From Lomentospora prolificans (taxonomy: Eukaryota; Ascomycota; Sordariomycetes; Microascales; Microascaceae): DNA of 64,000 nucleotides. Location of the stretch: the NCBI GenBank assembly GCA_029532625.1, contig JARFXM010000009.1:1054001-1118000 (forward strand), read 5' to 3'. The notes under the pieces were generated by a model. That model was not told the origin of the DNA. It saw nothing but the letters and a program-made list of their open reading frames with translations, and did no database searches. Shown one piece after another: positions 23,981 through 37,104 of the stretch. The number at the start of each line of letters is the position of its first letter. Within the stretch, counting starts at the first letter, position 1. The translations under genes and the position numbers were made by a program.

Positions 23981-26900
23981 GTGTTCCCTCTTCTCTTCTT
24001 ACCGCTTCTTGCCGACATACATTCGTTTTTATAACACTTTTCGGAACGTTTCGCCCTTCTTCGGCACATACTTTTTTTTTTTCTCTTATTCTTCTTAAAC
24101 CTCTTCCATCCCATCTCCTGGTAATGGTGTAGGAAGAAATAGGGAGAGCTATATTGGGTGGAGACGATACTTCGGGAATTCTTTTTTCTTTCTTTTTTTT
24201 TTAATATGATATTCATACAAAGCCCCTTTTTGTGATGAGATAGACGAAGTGCCCTAGAAGAGCTGCTTTTGCGTCTTCTTGACGGCTTGGATGCTAGGAT
24301 GGCCTGGATATCTGGAACTTGAAATGATAATCGAAATCATGAGATACTTCGTGGGTAACGGTTCGTTTGACGCGATACGCAGTGGTTCTAACGGGTATGA
24401 GGTCTCTCATTGAATGTAAATCTCTCGAAAGGAGGTAGGAGACTTTTAGGGGTGACATGCCGGTGTATTCTCTCGGGAACTCGGTGAACTAGCGGTTGGA
24501 TAGAGGAGTGGAGATATCATTGCACTGCCTGGCCTTTCGTTGTCGCCGTCCTTTAAGACACAAAACCAACACTAACCACTTCACTATCAGATCAGTATCT
24601 TACACCTCGTCGTCCCTCTATAATACTTAGACCCCTTAACACTGCATCAATTCGAAGACCTACTGCACCGCATTTCCGTATAGCCCTGGGCTTTTTTGAC
24701 TTGGTCTCGAGGTCTATAATGTAGGGTTCCTAATATGCCCACTCTCGCTCGAGACAGTTACCATTGCATTCCACCGGCCCTCGCCCAATATCAAACTACA
24801 GCATCACTGTATCTCGCTCATTCTGCTCCATGTGGAAGTAGCTTCTATCTTCCGTGCTTTTTCCTGAGCGCTTAAGACGGTAGCCATCGTCGCCAGCTTG
24901 GGAAATACTGCGCAAGAAATACGCGATATTCAGGTGCGCAGAAGTCCATTAGGAGGTTATAGGGGCGATATATTGCAACCAGTATCTAGAAACGGCCATC
25001 CATTCATGCAACTGCCTTTGTACAGGCGCAAGCGACAATGCTAGCTTCTATATCTCTATCGTAGTGTCTGAATGGGCTCTTGATTGTTAATTCGGTTCCA
25101 CCAAGGCCGACATCGATACATCATTCGACCACCGGAGGCGCTTCATTGCCTGCAAGGGACGCCTGGAATTATAACACCCTCTCATGGGTGTTATCGCCGA
25201 TGAGGAGGATGGCCATGTGCAAGGTTCCTTGACTAAAATGCCACTCAAGGGAATTCTATTCTCTGAAATGAGTCGAGACATCGAGTCTGGAACCCCTGTG
25301 TCACAGACAAGACGGGAGAGGTGGTGCAGACAAATCATTAAAGTGGTAGCAGGGATATACCGTAGGGAAATCGTGGAGGGACGCTGGCGTTGGACTCGCA
25401 CTCGACGATGACGATAGCGCTATTGTATCATGCTCGCTCGCCAGGCAATTTCGAGGCGCAGAGAAATGGAGCCACGTTGCCCCCCTGAATGTCATCACTT
25501 AGCGGCAACTGATGGCTTCCTGCGTGCCACTTTCGATAGCAACATGTATCCGTTGGGTCCACTGCTCTAGCGGCTTGCTGCACATAGCTGGCCATTCAAC
25601 GCCGGACGGGTTCTGGTGCCAGCTTGCTGGGTGTGACCGCATGGATGGCTGGCATGTGCGATGCGCTGCGCGCTGATCCAGTGCAGCTCCCCCCAGCGCT
25701 GAAATACCGGAGTATATTCACAAGGCGATTGTGGATTTCCGAAAGGAGAAGCCTCATGATCGGGCAAGGGCTAAAGACCTGCTCGTAGCATTTCCGGAAG
25801 AGCCACTCGAAATGAAGGAGCTAGGAGGCAGCGCGACACTAAGAGCGACACAACAAGACGGGGTGATAATGCAGTTGCGGGACATTACTAACCTGTACGA
25901 CAAACTCTTCTGGTGCAGCTTTCCCAGTGGTACCAACGATTGCCCTGAACGGGTGTTCCACTACACATTATGCGACTCTGGACATTACGACCTTTGCTTG
26001 AACTGTTTTTCCCAAGGCAGGTATTGTCCAGATCTTGGCCAGTACTTGCAAGAAAGGCTATGGCGAAATCGTGATCAACCAGGAGTCGTTTATTCGTGTA
26101 TTCGGGAGGATGGGCGAAGAGAGGCAATCTCGGGAGTTGGTCAGCGTTTGCGCTGGCTTAGCTCTGTCAGAAGAATGAAACCCAGATCATATCGACTTTG
26201 ATTCGGAGATTGCGTTACCCCAAGTTGACCGTTTTATCTTCTCAGCACCGTACTCACCATTTCTCAGACTCTTTAAGGGTATCCTGGATTTCTCTGCTAT
26301 ATATCTATTACCCATCGGCTAGCAAAGTCTCATATACTTAGAGATTCTCCTGAATCACCACCAGCTACTTGAATACTAACAGAGAAGAGGCCCCTAAGCT
26401 ATGACTCTTCTTACCTATAAATTCCAAGTCATGCCTCGATGATGCCATCCATCGCCGTGCAAGGTGGCTACTCGACCGCGGGTTGCCTTATGTTTTAGTT
26501 CGGCCAACCTCCTCAGGGAGGACGCCATGCGAATAATGCAGGGCTGTACGGTCACCCTGTTGATCTGTGATGGAGATTAGTCTACGGTGGGCCACGGCTG
26601 ACTATCCCCGTCTTATCACAAGCCTCCAATTTCAGGATAAAGAACTGGCCGCTCGCACCTGAGCCTAGAACAAACCTCCCAAATGATGATGTATACTACT
26701 TTGTATTTGAAGTGCCTTCAGAGTGCATCTTCTAGAGCCTCGACGGTACTGGACAATGTAGCGGGGTATACAATTTCTCGAAGGGCACCGGCCTCTGCTA
26801 GATATCACACAAAATGCAGGTTCCCCAGGTCCGCGGCTCGGCGCCTATGACGGATTAGCATTGCCACGCAATCTGACCAGGGTAGGGCGACGAGGGGGAA

Positions 26901-28249
26901 GGATCCATTGAGGCTGGCATGCGGGGGATGGTGGGAGATAAGGTGCGCTGGAAGATCTTATCAATCAGTGGATTTGCCCTTGCTGCACGCCTTTGACGAG
27001 GATAGGTCTGGTTCTAGGGAAGAGAACTTGATATGTATGTTTGCCTTGAAAGGCGCGTAATTATTTCTATTTTTGCATTCGCTCATACTGAAGCTGAATT
27101 GCCCTCGGAGTGACGGATATCCATCAGTGCTTAGCTTTGGTTGGCGATCCTAAGGAGTGGCTTTTCAGGTCTCTATCATGTATGCTTTCACTTCTACTAT
27201 CGAGTTGTGATTTCTCCAGCGTTGTTCTGGATAATATCCTCGTCGTGTAGAGTCCCTGGATCAATTTCCACTAGAAGCCGTTGGTGGCCCTTCTTGCCTA
27301 TGGTAAAACTGGTTCTCCGACGTCAGGGCGAGCGGGACGTCCAAAGAGTCTTAGCGTTGCATAAGCATCTGGCCATCATCGGACCATTTCGATCCTACCC
27401 TCCAAAGGTGGTGAAGAACCAACAGCTGGCTTGTACCCGTGCCCGACCACTGCCAACAGCCAGCAGTACAGCCAAACAATCCACTAAATTCAATGTCCAC
27501 CAGCGATCAACTGGTTGACTCAGCAGGTCTCAACTCGACGAGGAAATAATGGCGCTAGTTCGATAGTTCCTCTCTTGTTTGCGCCTGCTCTGTCCTGGCA
27601 GAGTGGATTTGCGCCAGCCAGGAGTAACGTAATAGGCGTCTCATCAAACTCAGAAGGTGCTCCCCGCTAGAGTCACTTCAGGGATACTGGTGTCCTCGGT
27701 GGCGTTTTCCAGGCCGAGTAACAGTGCAGGATAAACCACAAACTGTGTAGAATACTCTTTCAGGTCAAGTAAAATCAAGCGAGGGTTTGCCGTGCCAAGG
27801 TACCCCATACAGTATAAGTCCATCCGCGCGCATACTTTACAATTTCTCCGGCAATACTCCCTAACAGGCCGTCCTCTACTGGTGGCCCAAGCCTCCCACT
27901 ATTCCACTATTCCTGCAACTCCCGTCCATCTCAAATGTTCGCTCCCCCTCGACCTTGTCCTAAGTACGATCGTGTCAACCAACTCTAGTAAATCGAACGA
28001 GCAACCAAGTAGGAACCAGAATCGTGGACAGATGGACTGGCGATTCGAACTCGGTTAATCTCCAAACCCCGTCACCTGAATTTCTCTCGTTCTCTGATAC
28101 CTGCACTTTTATTACTTCCCTTTAGACCTAGCGAACCCTCCCTGCCATCTTACGAAATCGGAGCACTTCCCCTTCTACCTCCCACCACTCCGACAATTCT
28201 ACCGTCACATGCAGCCCCGGGGCCTGTCCGACTGACCTCTGTTATAGAG
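23981..28249. other. gene-poor 4.3-kb region
   Basis: The left part holds the phosphatase 3' UTR (T-rich, about 24060-24200) and the right end the promoter of the JmjC gene. Most ORFs are short with no recognisable domains. Exceptions are one ORF at 25731-26201, listed separately, and several GCCAGC/GCTGGC clusters near 25590-25650 and 27420-27620. I found no tRNA, rRNA or complete transposon, though RNA genes could be missed by eye. Confidence 0.45.
25731..26201 (+). pseudogene. doubtful ORF with a Cys-rich ZZ-like segment; possible gene relic
   Basis: The frame opens after a TGA just upstream and starts at GTG; the first ATG comes about 27 codons in. A Cys/His cluster (HYTLCDSGHYDLCLNCFSQGRYC) resembles the ZZ-like zinc module often found in fungal HET, NACHT or ankyrin proteins, with a preceding CSFPSGTNDC. 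No other domain follows, and the ORF ends at 26201. It may be a fragment of a larger, decayed gene or an exon of an unresolved one. I do not assign a function. Confidence 0.3.
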
Positions 28250-31200
28250 ATGTCACCCGAAGCAGATTCGGCGACTGCACTGGTTAGCGTGGCCTGCGTG
28301 GACTCGACGCCTGCCCCCCAAGTGCGCTTCGACATTACTCCCCAGCCTATCGCCGATAAGCCCGGCACCACGATCGACGATGCCGACCCCGAGGAGCTTC
28401 CCGAAATACGATGCGCCAAGCTAGGGCCGGTTCGCTCGTCGCCAAAGCCTGTCGCTACGACGGCCGTTGACCCCGACGATTCTGAACTAAGCGACCTCGA
28501 CGACAATATCCTGGACGTTACCATGTCAGACCCTCCGGTCCCCGCTGCTGAAGAGCCTCCCGTCGATGACATTGGAGAGATTGTGCCTGACCACTGGTCC
28601 GGCACCGTCCCCGTGTTCAAGCCGAACATGCATCAATTCAAGGATTTCAAGCTATTCGTATGCACTAATGATCCTGGAGTTCGCGCGCTGTGTCGCACAA
28701 GCGAGATTCGGATGTTCGCTAACACTACTTGCTTTTATAGATGGAGAAGGTCGACTCTTATGGAATGAAATCTGGCATCATCAAAATTATCCCTCCCCAA
28801 GAATGGAAGGACTCCCAACCGAACCTCGACGAGATGGTGAAGCAGATTCGGGTCCGAGATCCGATCAAGCAGGAGATTATGGGTTCCGGTGGTGCTTTCC
28901 GCCAGGTAAACTTCCTGCACGGTCGATCCTACACTCTACGACAATGGAGGGATCTTTGCGAACAGAGCGAGCATCAGCCACCCGCCCGTCGCGGCGAACG
29001 ACGAATGAACCGCGAGCGGCCGAAGCCTGCACCTCGCCCGAAACCTGCGCCGAAGGAGAAGGAGGAGAAGGCAGACTCGGGTACACCGAAGAAGCGCGGC
29101 CGAGGTCGCCCACCCAAAAAGAAGAATACCAACAAGAAAACGGCACCAAAGGAGACGCCTTTGGAAGACCGACCTATGACCCCGGTTTCGGACAAGGAAC
29201 ATCCCGAAGGCGAGAACCCCATGGAGACGCCGGCGAAACCGGACGCTCCCGCCGAGGAAGGGGGTGCAGATACCGCTGTGCGCTCTATCGAAGAGGACGA
29301 GGACCAACCTACCTCTGCTCGCAGGATGGGTGGCATGATTCAGAAGAGTAAGACCAAGACTCAGTCAACTTCCGCTCGTCGCAAGTACAGCCGCCGTGAA
29401 GGCTCGGTGATGATCGATGAGGAGCACTTTAAGGACTTTGACTACCGGATGGATGTATCAGACTTTACCGCCGAGCGGTGCGAAGAGCTCGAGCGGATTT
29501 ATTGGAAGACTCTTACGTACGCCCCACCTCTATATGGCGCCGACTTGATGGGCACTCTGTTCGATGATAAGACTGAGATCTGGAATCTCAACAAGCTGCC
29601 GAATCTGCTCGATGTCATGGGTACCAAAGTCCCTGGGGTCAACACTGCGTATCTTTATTTGGGCATGTGGAAAGCCACGTTTGCCTGGCATCTGGAGGAT
29701 GTGGATCTCTACAGTATCAACTATCTCCATTTTGGTGCCCCCAAGCAGTGGTACAGTATATCTCAAGCGGATGCTCGGCGCTTTGAAGCCGCTATGAAGA
29801 GCATCTGGCCCACTGAGGCGAAGGCTTGCGACCAATTCCTCCGACATAAGTCCTTTCTAATCTCGCCTACTCATCTCCTCAACCACTTTAATATCAAAGT
29901 CAACAAATGCGTCTCGTATCCCGGAGAATTTGTCGTCACTTATCCTTACGGGTACCATTCCGGGTACAACCTGGGCTACAATTGCGCGGAAGCGGTCAAC
30001 TTTGCGCTCGATTCGTGGTTGCCAATGGGCAAGATTGCGAAGAAGTGCGAGTGCGCCCTTGCACAAGATAGTGTTTGGGTGGATGTGTACGATATTGAGA
30101 GAAAACTCAGGGGGGAAGAGACGGAGTACGAAGAGACAGACGAAGAGGATGAAGAGTCGGATGTTGAAGACCCCTCTACCCTGCCAACGCCACCCGACAC
30201 AACTTCACCTGTTGGCAGGGTACCTGGCCGTAAACGGAAACGAGCAGCTGGCGAGAAGAAGACGCCCAGGCCAAAGAAGATTCGTCTTCGCCCCAAGATC
30301 AAGGAGGAACCCCCTTGCATTCTCTGCCCCAACGACATACCAGGAGCAGAGATCCTCCCGACCGAAACTGGACAAAAGGCGCATCGTATGTGTGCCCTTT
30401 ACCTGCCAGAGACGTACATCGAAACGGTGGATAGTGTCGAGACCGTCATGAATGTAGCCTCCATCACGAAAGAGCGCAAGGAACTGCGGTGCCTATTTTG
30501 CCGATCTAAGCGGGGCGCGTGCTTCCAGTGCTCTCAAAATACTTGCTCAAGATCGTATCATCCCACCTGCGCGGCTGCGGCAGGTGTCTTCGTGGAAGAA
30601 GGCGAGGTACCGGTTTTCGGCGAGGACGGCACCGAGTACAAGGAGCAGGCCTTTGAGTTTAGCTGTCGCTTCCACAGAACGAAGCGTGACAGGCGTCTCG
30701 ACGGTGATCAACTGGAGAAGGATGAGCTAATTATCAAGGCAGCAAAGGCTCTTAAGCCAGGCGAGATTTGTCAGATCCAGTACTTCAAGGGTGACATTTT
30801 CGCTGGTGTGGTAGTTGAAAACCGGCGGGAGGAGGAGACTCTTCTGCTCGACATCATTCCTAAAGGGTGTGTATCAGCCATCGTTTCTCCCCATTATCAA
30901 GGACTAACACTTGACAGTGACCGTATCGAAACTGAATGGAAATGGCTGCTACTTCCTGATCCAAGCGACTATCACCTACCTAAGGCATCCGCAAATGCTC
31001 TTCCAATGCCCTCGTCTCAAAAGGCCAAGAAGAAGCTCAACGCGAAACGTGCGGCAGACGAGGTTCCACGCAAGGATGCGCCCTTCGTTGATGGTTACAC
31101 TTGGGCTGAGTTCACGGCCTACGAGCCGACCAACCCTGCTCGCGCCAAGAGCGACCTATCCAAGCCGGAAACTCTGTGGCACTACCTGGGCGAGACTTCG

Positions 31201-32517
31201 ACCGATGCCAAGGCTCAGTACACCGAGGATCCCTCTCGACGGCAACACAACGTCAAGAGCAACTTCCTGGACACGATTCCCAAGCCGCCAAAGCCCAATA
31301 AAGCGGCACCTGCGAATGTGGCAACAGCCGCAGCTGGCACGCGACCCTATGCCTACAAACAGAGGGCACCATCGGCGTCCACAACCGGTGGCGGAAAGGC
31401 CGACAGCCCATACCTTTACGGAACGGTTCCCAAAGCTGTTGGGTCCACAGTTCAATTCGGGCCGGATCCCAGATTCGGATCAGCCAGTTACCAACCCCAG
31501 CACGTCTTCAGCGTGCAACCAGCATCGCAGCCAGGTGCACCAAACCACCAAGCTAATGGCGTTAGCCGGCCTGATTTCTCCGTCCATCCCCAATACTCCA
31601 TCTCTCCCAACCAGAATACCAGTCCTTATGGCCGCTATGGTAGCTCACCATCCTCGAGTAGCCTGCTAGGTACTCAAGGCGCTCACCCTGCCGGTCATGA
31701 CCCCGGTAGGGAGGCTCATCTCCATCTCCAACGAATGGCGCAGGCCAGAGCCCTTGCTCAGCAATCCGGAAACTCAGGGAGCAGCCCAGTGACATCAATA
31801 GGGAGGCCGTATATGTCGACCTTCCAGGTCATCCCTACAACTACCGGGGCTAAGGCTGGACCCGTCTCCTCTAAGCAACCCAAATTGGGAAATGCAGAGA
31901 AACCCACAAAGCAACCTGTGGCTTACACGGTACCTGCGAAACAGACTCCGGTGCCGTTGCCCGCCAAATACATGGCTGCCTTGAGCGGATCTCAGCAAGC
32001 TCCCCAACCACAGCCAGCGGCTGCCGCGCCAACTTCCACACCAGCTCCCCAATTAGGAGCTTCCAGTGCGCAAACGCCATCCGCTCAGGCTCCAGCTCCA
32101 ACCTCGGTCACGGCTCCAGCTCCAGCTTCGACCACAGCGACCCCTCTGGCCAAGCAAACGGCGACCCAGCCTGTTCGGCCGGAAACGCAACCGAAGCCTG
32201 CTGCGACGCGTATTTCGACGACTCCGATTCCACTGCCGCCTTTGCCTTCTCTTTCACGGCCAAACGAACCAACTGCAGCGCCTAGAGTAGAAGTTAAGGG
32301 TGAAGCGACAACTATCACCCTAGCCCAGCTACTTCAACAGCCCGGTTCTACTCTACCACCACAAATGCCGTCCGCCCCAGAAGCCAAGTACGGAGCCAGC
32401 GCAGCAACGGCCCCAGAGCTAGCCGACGTCCCGGCCGACTCGTCGTCGTTTGTCGAGAAGCTGATGTTCAACCTCCACTCGGCTAGCAGCCAGCGACCGA
32501 GTGAACCGCAATCGTAA
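28250..32517 (+). CDS. kdmA: JmjC histone demethylase, KDM4/KdmA (JMJD2) type
   Basis: A nuclear Fe(II)/2-oxoglutarate dioxygenase; family members remove methyl groups from H3K9 or H3K36. Exons 28250-28657, 28741-30866 and 30918-32517 give about 1377 residues. The JmjN domain (GTVPVFKPNMHQFKDFKLF joined to MEKVDSYG) is split by intron 1. A Lys/Pro-rich, AT-hook-like GRGRPPKK follows. The JmjC domain keeps the iron ligands H and E in WHLEDVD (about 453 and 455), H in GYHSGYN (about 542), and KQWYSI. Extended PHD cysteines (CILC, CLFC, CFQC) come next, then a Tudor-like segment. The last 450 residues are Pro/Gln/Ala-rich and low in complexity. The 51-bp second intron is stop-free and divisible by three, so its splicing is inferred. 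KdmA orthology is likely, not proven. Confidence 0.92.
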
Positions 32518-33347
32518 TATGCCCGCCCGCGTTATTTTCTCTCGCAACTTTACCCTTGTTACATTTATACATATATATATGAAAGCCTTGGTGCCTACTG
32601 TTGTCTAGTTCGTTTTCAACCGTCTTTTCGACCTTGTTCTGCATCCATATACTTGGGGTGTACTGGAAGTGAATAGCGGATGTGGAGCTGCCGCCTCTAA
32701 AAAAAAAAAAAAAAAAAATCAAGAAAGTATGAAAGAGAGAGAAGGAGAAATGAGCAAGGAAGAGACTCCGCGGGGTGTTTGTACGGCGTTCAGTAGATTC
32801 ATGGATGGGACGAAACGGAAGGGATCATTCTAATGAGGGATTCATCATGTACTAGTATACCACATCATAACACTGGGGGAGAGACTGTGGAATGGCATGG
32901 CGTCGTTCTCTGAAACGCGTTCTTGTCCCTTTGTGTGAACTCGCCATCATGGGGTTTGCGTAAAGCCGATGTTGATTGATTTCCCCAAGTGACTCGTACA
33001 AGTATCGAGTAACGCTCATAAGATTAAGTATCGCGGCCTAGAATGATTGTGGAGACGAGCATCTGCCGGGACGAAGGAGAGACGAAATAAAGCCGAAGGA
33101 GAGGTTGGATGGTTGGATTGGGGTAGATTTGAGAGAGAGAGTACGAGGCTTTGATTAAGTGTAGATGAGTGATGTATCTTCTTGGCCGTTTGTAAATGAA
33201 GCAGCAGTCTTTGCTTTGAAATTCAACCCTTTCCGAACAATGCTATTCCGTAGTCCCAGTTTATATGCAGAGAAGAAGAAAGAAAAGTGCCTGTCCCAAA
33301 CCGAACCCCCCCCGAATGCTATCGAATTAGAACCGCCCAATGCGACA
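32518..33347. other. convergent 3' region, JmjC and Hsp70-like genes
   Basis: It holds the 3' UTRs of two convergent genes and a homopolymeric A tract. No gene is supported. Confidence 0.5.
32699..32718 (+). repeat. poly(A) tract of about 20 bases
   Basis: An uninterrupted A run lies about 180 bp after the JmjC stop. It could be a simple repeat or the tail of an old retrocopy, but I see no matching retrocopy beside it. Confidence 0.7.
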
Positions 33348-35424
33348 TTACTGATGATTCACCGTAGCAGTCTGATACTTCTTTCCTAAACAATGAGTTA
33401 GCTTAACCGCCACCCTACCGCTTCGTGAGCTGGGTCTAGTTCGGCTGCTTTTACCCTTGTATGTGAGCGAAAAGCTGGTAGCCGCCTCCTTGTACATGGC
33501 CTCCATCCCAAAGGCAAAGTTGTAATACCACTTCCCGTCGAATCCCATCATCCGCTGTGGGAGCGCCGACCTGGGAAGTGAACCAAGGTTCGCCTCAACG
33601 CGGCAGAGGGCGCGGGCCTTGGCGTCGCGGACCAGCGAGGGAGCGGCGCTGTTTGCATCGAGGTAGATGATTGTCGAAAGCGTCGGACGGCGGACGACGG
33701 AGTAGGGGAGGTTGGCAGAGAAGGTGAATGTTTGTGGGGAAGTGGGAAGAGGGTCGCCCTACGCCGTGTTAACCGGGTTTTAAAAGAAGGGAGGTTATAC
33801 GGAAGGGTAGAGGGCATTCAGAAGAGAAGAAAAGAAAACAAGAGAAGAAGAAGAAAAGAAGAAAAGAAAAAAGAACTTACGCGACGGATGAACCAGTTCA
33901 TGACACGGATCTTGTAGCGGCCTTCGCGGCCAGACCAGTAGCGTCTTTCTCGTACGGCTCCGTGGAGGTTTTCGTCGAATGCGACTTCGCTCTCGACGCC
34001 GTAACTAACCTTGGACCTGTTTCCCATGTTCTCGTCTCCTTCTTCTTCGTGCTGAGGAGTATCTCCAAGAGCATCTTCGGGCGATGTTTGAGGAGGAGGA
34101 GAAGGGCCAGTATCGTTGGTAGGGGCCTTGGTCTTCTGCGCTTGTTCCTCGGGGATATTCTCCCTCTCAGAGGCGTCTAATCCCCTCATCACAGCACCCT
34201 TGACAACAGCTGCCCACCCATCGCCAGGTCTAATGACATCGACCTGATCCCCCATGGCAATCCTCACCCTCTCCAAAAGATAGGTCGAGGCAGCAAAGCC
34301 GCCGACGAGAAGCACGACCCTCACATGACCGGGGGTATTCGCGACCTGTTCCTTGACAAGCTTAATCGTCTCTAGAACGACTGGCTCAAACAGTGTTTTG
34401 AGCTCCGACACCGTTAGTGGGTACACACCCTTGGACACGCCGAGGTGCGGGTTATCCCTCAGACGCATGGGGACGGGGAACGTAGTTGACGGTGGTGTAT
34501 TGATCATCAAATTTCTCTTAGCCGTCTTTTCGAAAAAGTCCATGGCCTCGGCGTACACCTCGTCGGTGAAGTCGGGGTCCTGGCCGAACTTGAGCTTGAC
34601 GTACTTTCCGAAACGCATGTTCAGGAACGCCGAGCCGCAGATGGCGCCGCACCCGGGGGCTGCCTCTCGCAGCCGCAAGGGGAAAAGCTTGGAAATGGCG
34701 TAGCTGATTGCGTCGACGGTGCCGCCACCGGCGTCGACCACGACGACGGTATCATCCTGGCGCAGGGCGTGAGACTTGGAGATGGAGGTGAGAGAGGATA
34801 CGGCGGCGGCCTCGGGCTCGGAGACGATTTCGATGGCGGGGTTCTGCGGCCAGGGCGGGACTGAGAGGACGGTTCGGAAGGCGTGGGTGATGCGGTCCTT
34901 GGCGGTCTCGCTCCAGATAGCGGGGACAGTGACAACGAAGGAGAAGGAAGCGGTGCTGACGATTTGTGGCCCGAATTTGGTCTGGAGAGTGCAGGCGAGG
35001 TGGTCCCGGAGGGCGGCGAGATAGTCGGCGACTAGGACGTCGGCTGTGCGACCACCAGTTATTTCCTCGCCGGTAGGTTGGCCGATGGTTGGGAGGGTGG
35101 GGTCAAGGTCTCTGCGGCGAACGTGTTAGCTCGGGTTCTACCCAAATAAGGGACAACAGCCCGGACGACGTACAGCTTGAACCATTCGAGAATCTCGTGT
35201 TGAGGAGCGTTGACTGGGATTTTGAAACCCCATTGCGTGTCATTTCCCTGGTACCTCAACCTCGTGGGAACCTTTTCGGAGACGACCTCGTGATCGGCGG
35301 CATCGGGCCAGGCGGTGACAGTGGCTAGGCGCTCGGGCCGGTGGGCGACGGTCCAGGCGAGGCCGGAGTATGTTGTGCCAAAGTCGACGCCGACGATAAT
35401 CTGCCTCGAGGTGTTGGATGGCAT
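33348..35424 (-). CDS. Hsp70-like ATPase of the HSPA12-related fungal family
   Basis: An actin/Hsp70-fold protein. Exons 35174-35424, 33881-35111, 33455-33758 and 33348-33385 join in phase, giving 607 residues. The ATPase motifs GVDFGTTYSGLAW (residues 12-24), VVVVDAGGGTVDAISY and LVGGFAASTYLLERVR are present. There is no canonical Hsp70 substrate-binding domain or EEVD tail. Instead a Pro/Glu-rich insert (around KAPTNDTGPSPPPQTSPED) precedes a family-type C-terminal domain containing GFDGKWYYNFAFGMEA. The last intron (69 bp) is stop-free and divisible by three, so a read-through form with 23 extra residues is possible. Such proteins are numerous in fungi and their clients are mostly unknown; I assign none. 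Confidence 0.87.
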
Positions 35425-37104
35425 TATTTTGCTGAGAAGTCACACGTTAGTTTTTCGTTCGGCGAGGGTGGGTATGAGGAGTAAGGAGGAAAGGCTAGAA
35501 GGTGAGAGGGATCTATGCGCTCTATTCCCTCGGCGAGCGGTGCACCATGGCCTGGCAATGTCCCGGCAGCTAGGCGGCAGCAGGGATGTATGCGAGGCGG
35601 GATGGACATGAAGGAGTAGGAATTCAAGGGCACCGGGTGTGATGGGATCTTGCATCTGCCATGCAGGTACCGGCAGTCACGTACACTTTTGACGGCCTTG
35701 GTGGGAGTTTGTCTCCTAGAGACTGGTCAGTCGAAACATGTTTCCGTGCCGTGCCGAAGAAGCGATGCATGGTAGACGAGAAAATCCGCGGGCTGGGCGG
35801 TGGAAAAGAAAGGCTTTCCGAGATCGGGGATCCATGGTTGCGAGAAGCGACACTGGAAGGAAAGGGATAGTTACCGGGTATGCGGAGTTGTGTGGACGAC
35901 TAGTCGAGCCTTTGGAGTTTGCAGATGGATGTTGCACTGGTAAGACGATCCAGGGTTATTAGACCGGGGGCGGTGCGGGACGAAGCCAGGCAGGCATATA
36001 TGAAGGCGGAAAGACTTCGGTCCTGAGGATGAGGCTCGAATAAGGCGGTGATGGCCCTGCGATGTATTTGGGAGCTGGCAGTGTCAAGGCTCCAAAGGAG
36101 ATGACAACACCTGAGCAAAGCCAACCTTGTCCTTGTCCATTGTGGGAATTGCGGATATCTGCAGGCCAGCAGCACGGGGAAACAGATTGGATGTGGCCCA
36201 GCCAGCCAGCGTGGGTGCGGAGCTGGCGGAGCAGGGCGGACACTCTGATAGGCGTTGTAAGTTGGCCAGCATCAAGCGGCGGTGTTGAGAGACGGCCGGA
36301 TTTTGCTGGCCATGTTCCAGGGTCATCTGCTGGCTGGCTGGCCGACATCTCTCTGTCGACAAGGGGCTGTGTTGGGCAGCCAACATGGCCGCCACGCCAC
36401 GCTGGCGAAGGGCTGAATTCAAGCTGGAACGACGGGTCTGGGTTCACTTGGGTATAAATGGGCTGGTTCTGCCATCTGCTAGTTTACTTGAGAGATGAGC
36501 ACGCATTACAAATAGAATGTCGACGGAAGAACTGGGTTGCCGCCAGGCCAGCTTCTCGGACATTAATACTGGGGATGGGGATTGCTGTATCTTTGGGCCG
36601 GCTGGGCTGGGAAACAGTTGGAACGACAGGCAGGATGAACCGCAATCAGTAACCTAAGCCAGCACATCTTTAATTCTACTCTATCAGTGCCAGGCCAGGC
36701 CTAATATTGAACAACTTTGTCGCCAGCTGGCCTGTATGGCCAGTGATACAGGAGCCACTTTATCAAGGACACCACTGTAATAATACTGTACTGTACCGAC
36801 TGGATCGATGGATCCAGCTGGCCAGCTGGCAATGTATCCGCGAAAACAACATGAGACCGTAACTCCCTTGAAAAGAACAGAATCCTCAAAACGCCGTGTT
36901 CCCACATACCCGGTATAACAAACTAAGAAAAAGAACCTCTATAATTTTTCTCCCATTTCGCTTCGGTCGCTGGGTCCATTATCTGCAGCCTCGATGCCGC
37001 TGTCGGAGTGGAATTGTTCGATCGAGCCCACCAGCCAGTCTTCGTCTGACCCGGGCTGGCCGAGTAACTGGTCAAGAAGTCACAGGAACAGGCTGGCCAA
37101 AGCC
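35425..37104. other. intergenic region rich in GCCAGC/GCTGGC
   Basis: It contains the promoter of the Hsp70-like gene (left) and the 3' flank of the RBR gene (right). No gene is supported. A TATA-like TATAAAT at about 36452 has no recognisable ORF behind it. Confidence 0.45.
36060..37100. repeat. cluster of GCCAGC/GCTGGC motifs
   Basis: About twenty occurrences of GCCAGC, GCTGGC or near matches lie here. They include tandem runs such as CAGCCAGCCAGCG near 36201, GCTGGCTGGCTGGCC near 36330, and the palindromic overlap CCAGCTGGCCAGCTGGC near 36818. Spacing is irregular. The count is by eye. Confidence 0.6.

Noticed and set aside
28029..28060. tRNA T-arm-like string (GATTCGAACTC)
   Set aside because: No matching acceptor or anticodon stems could be found around it.
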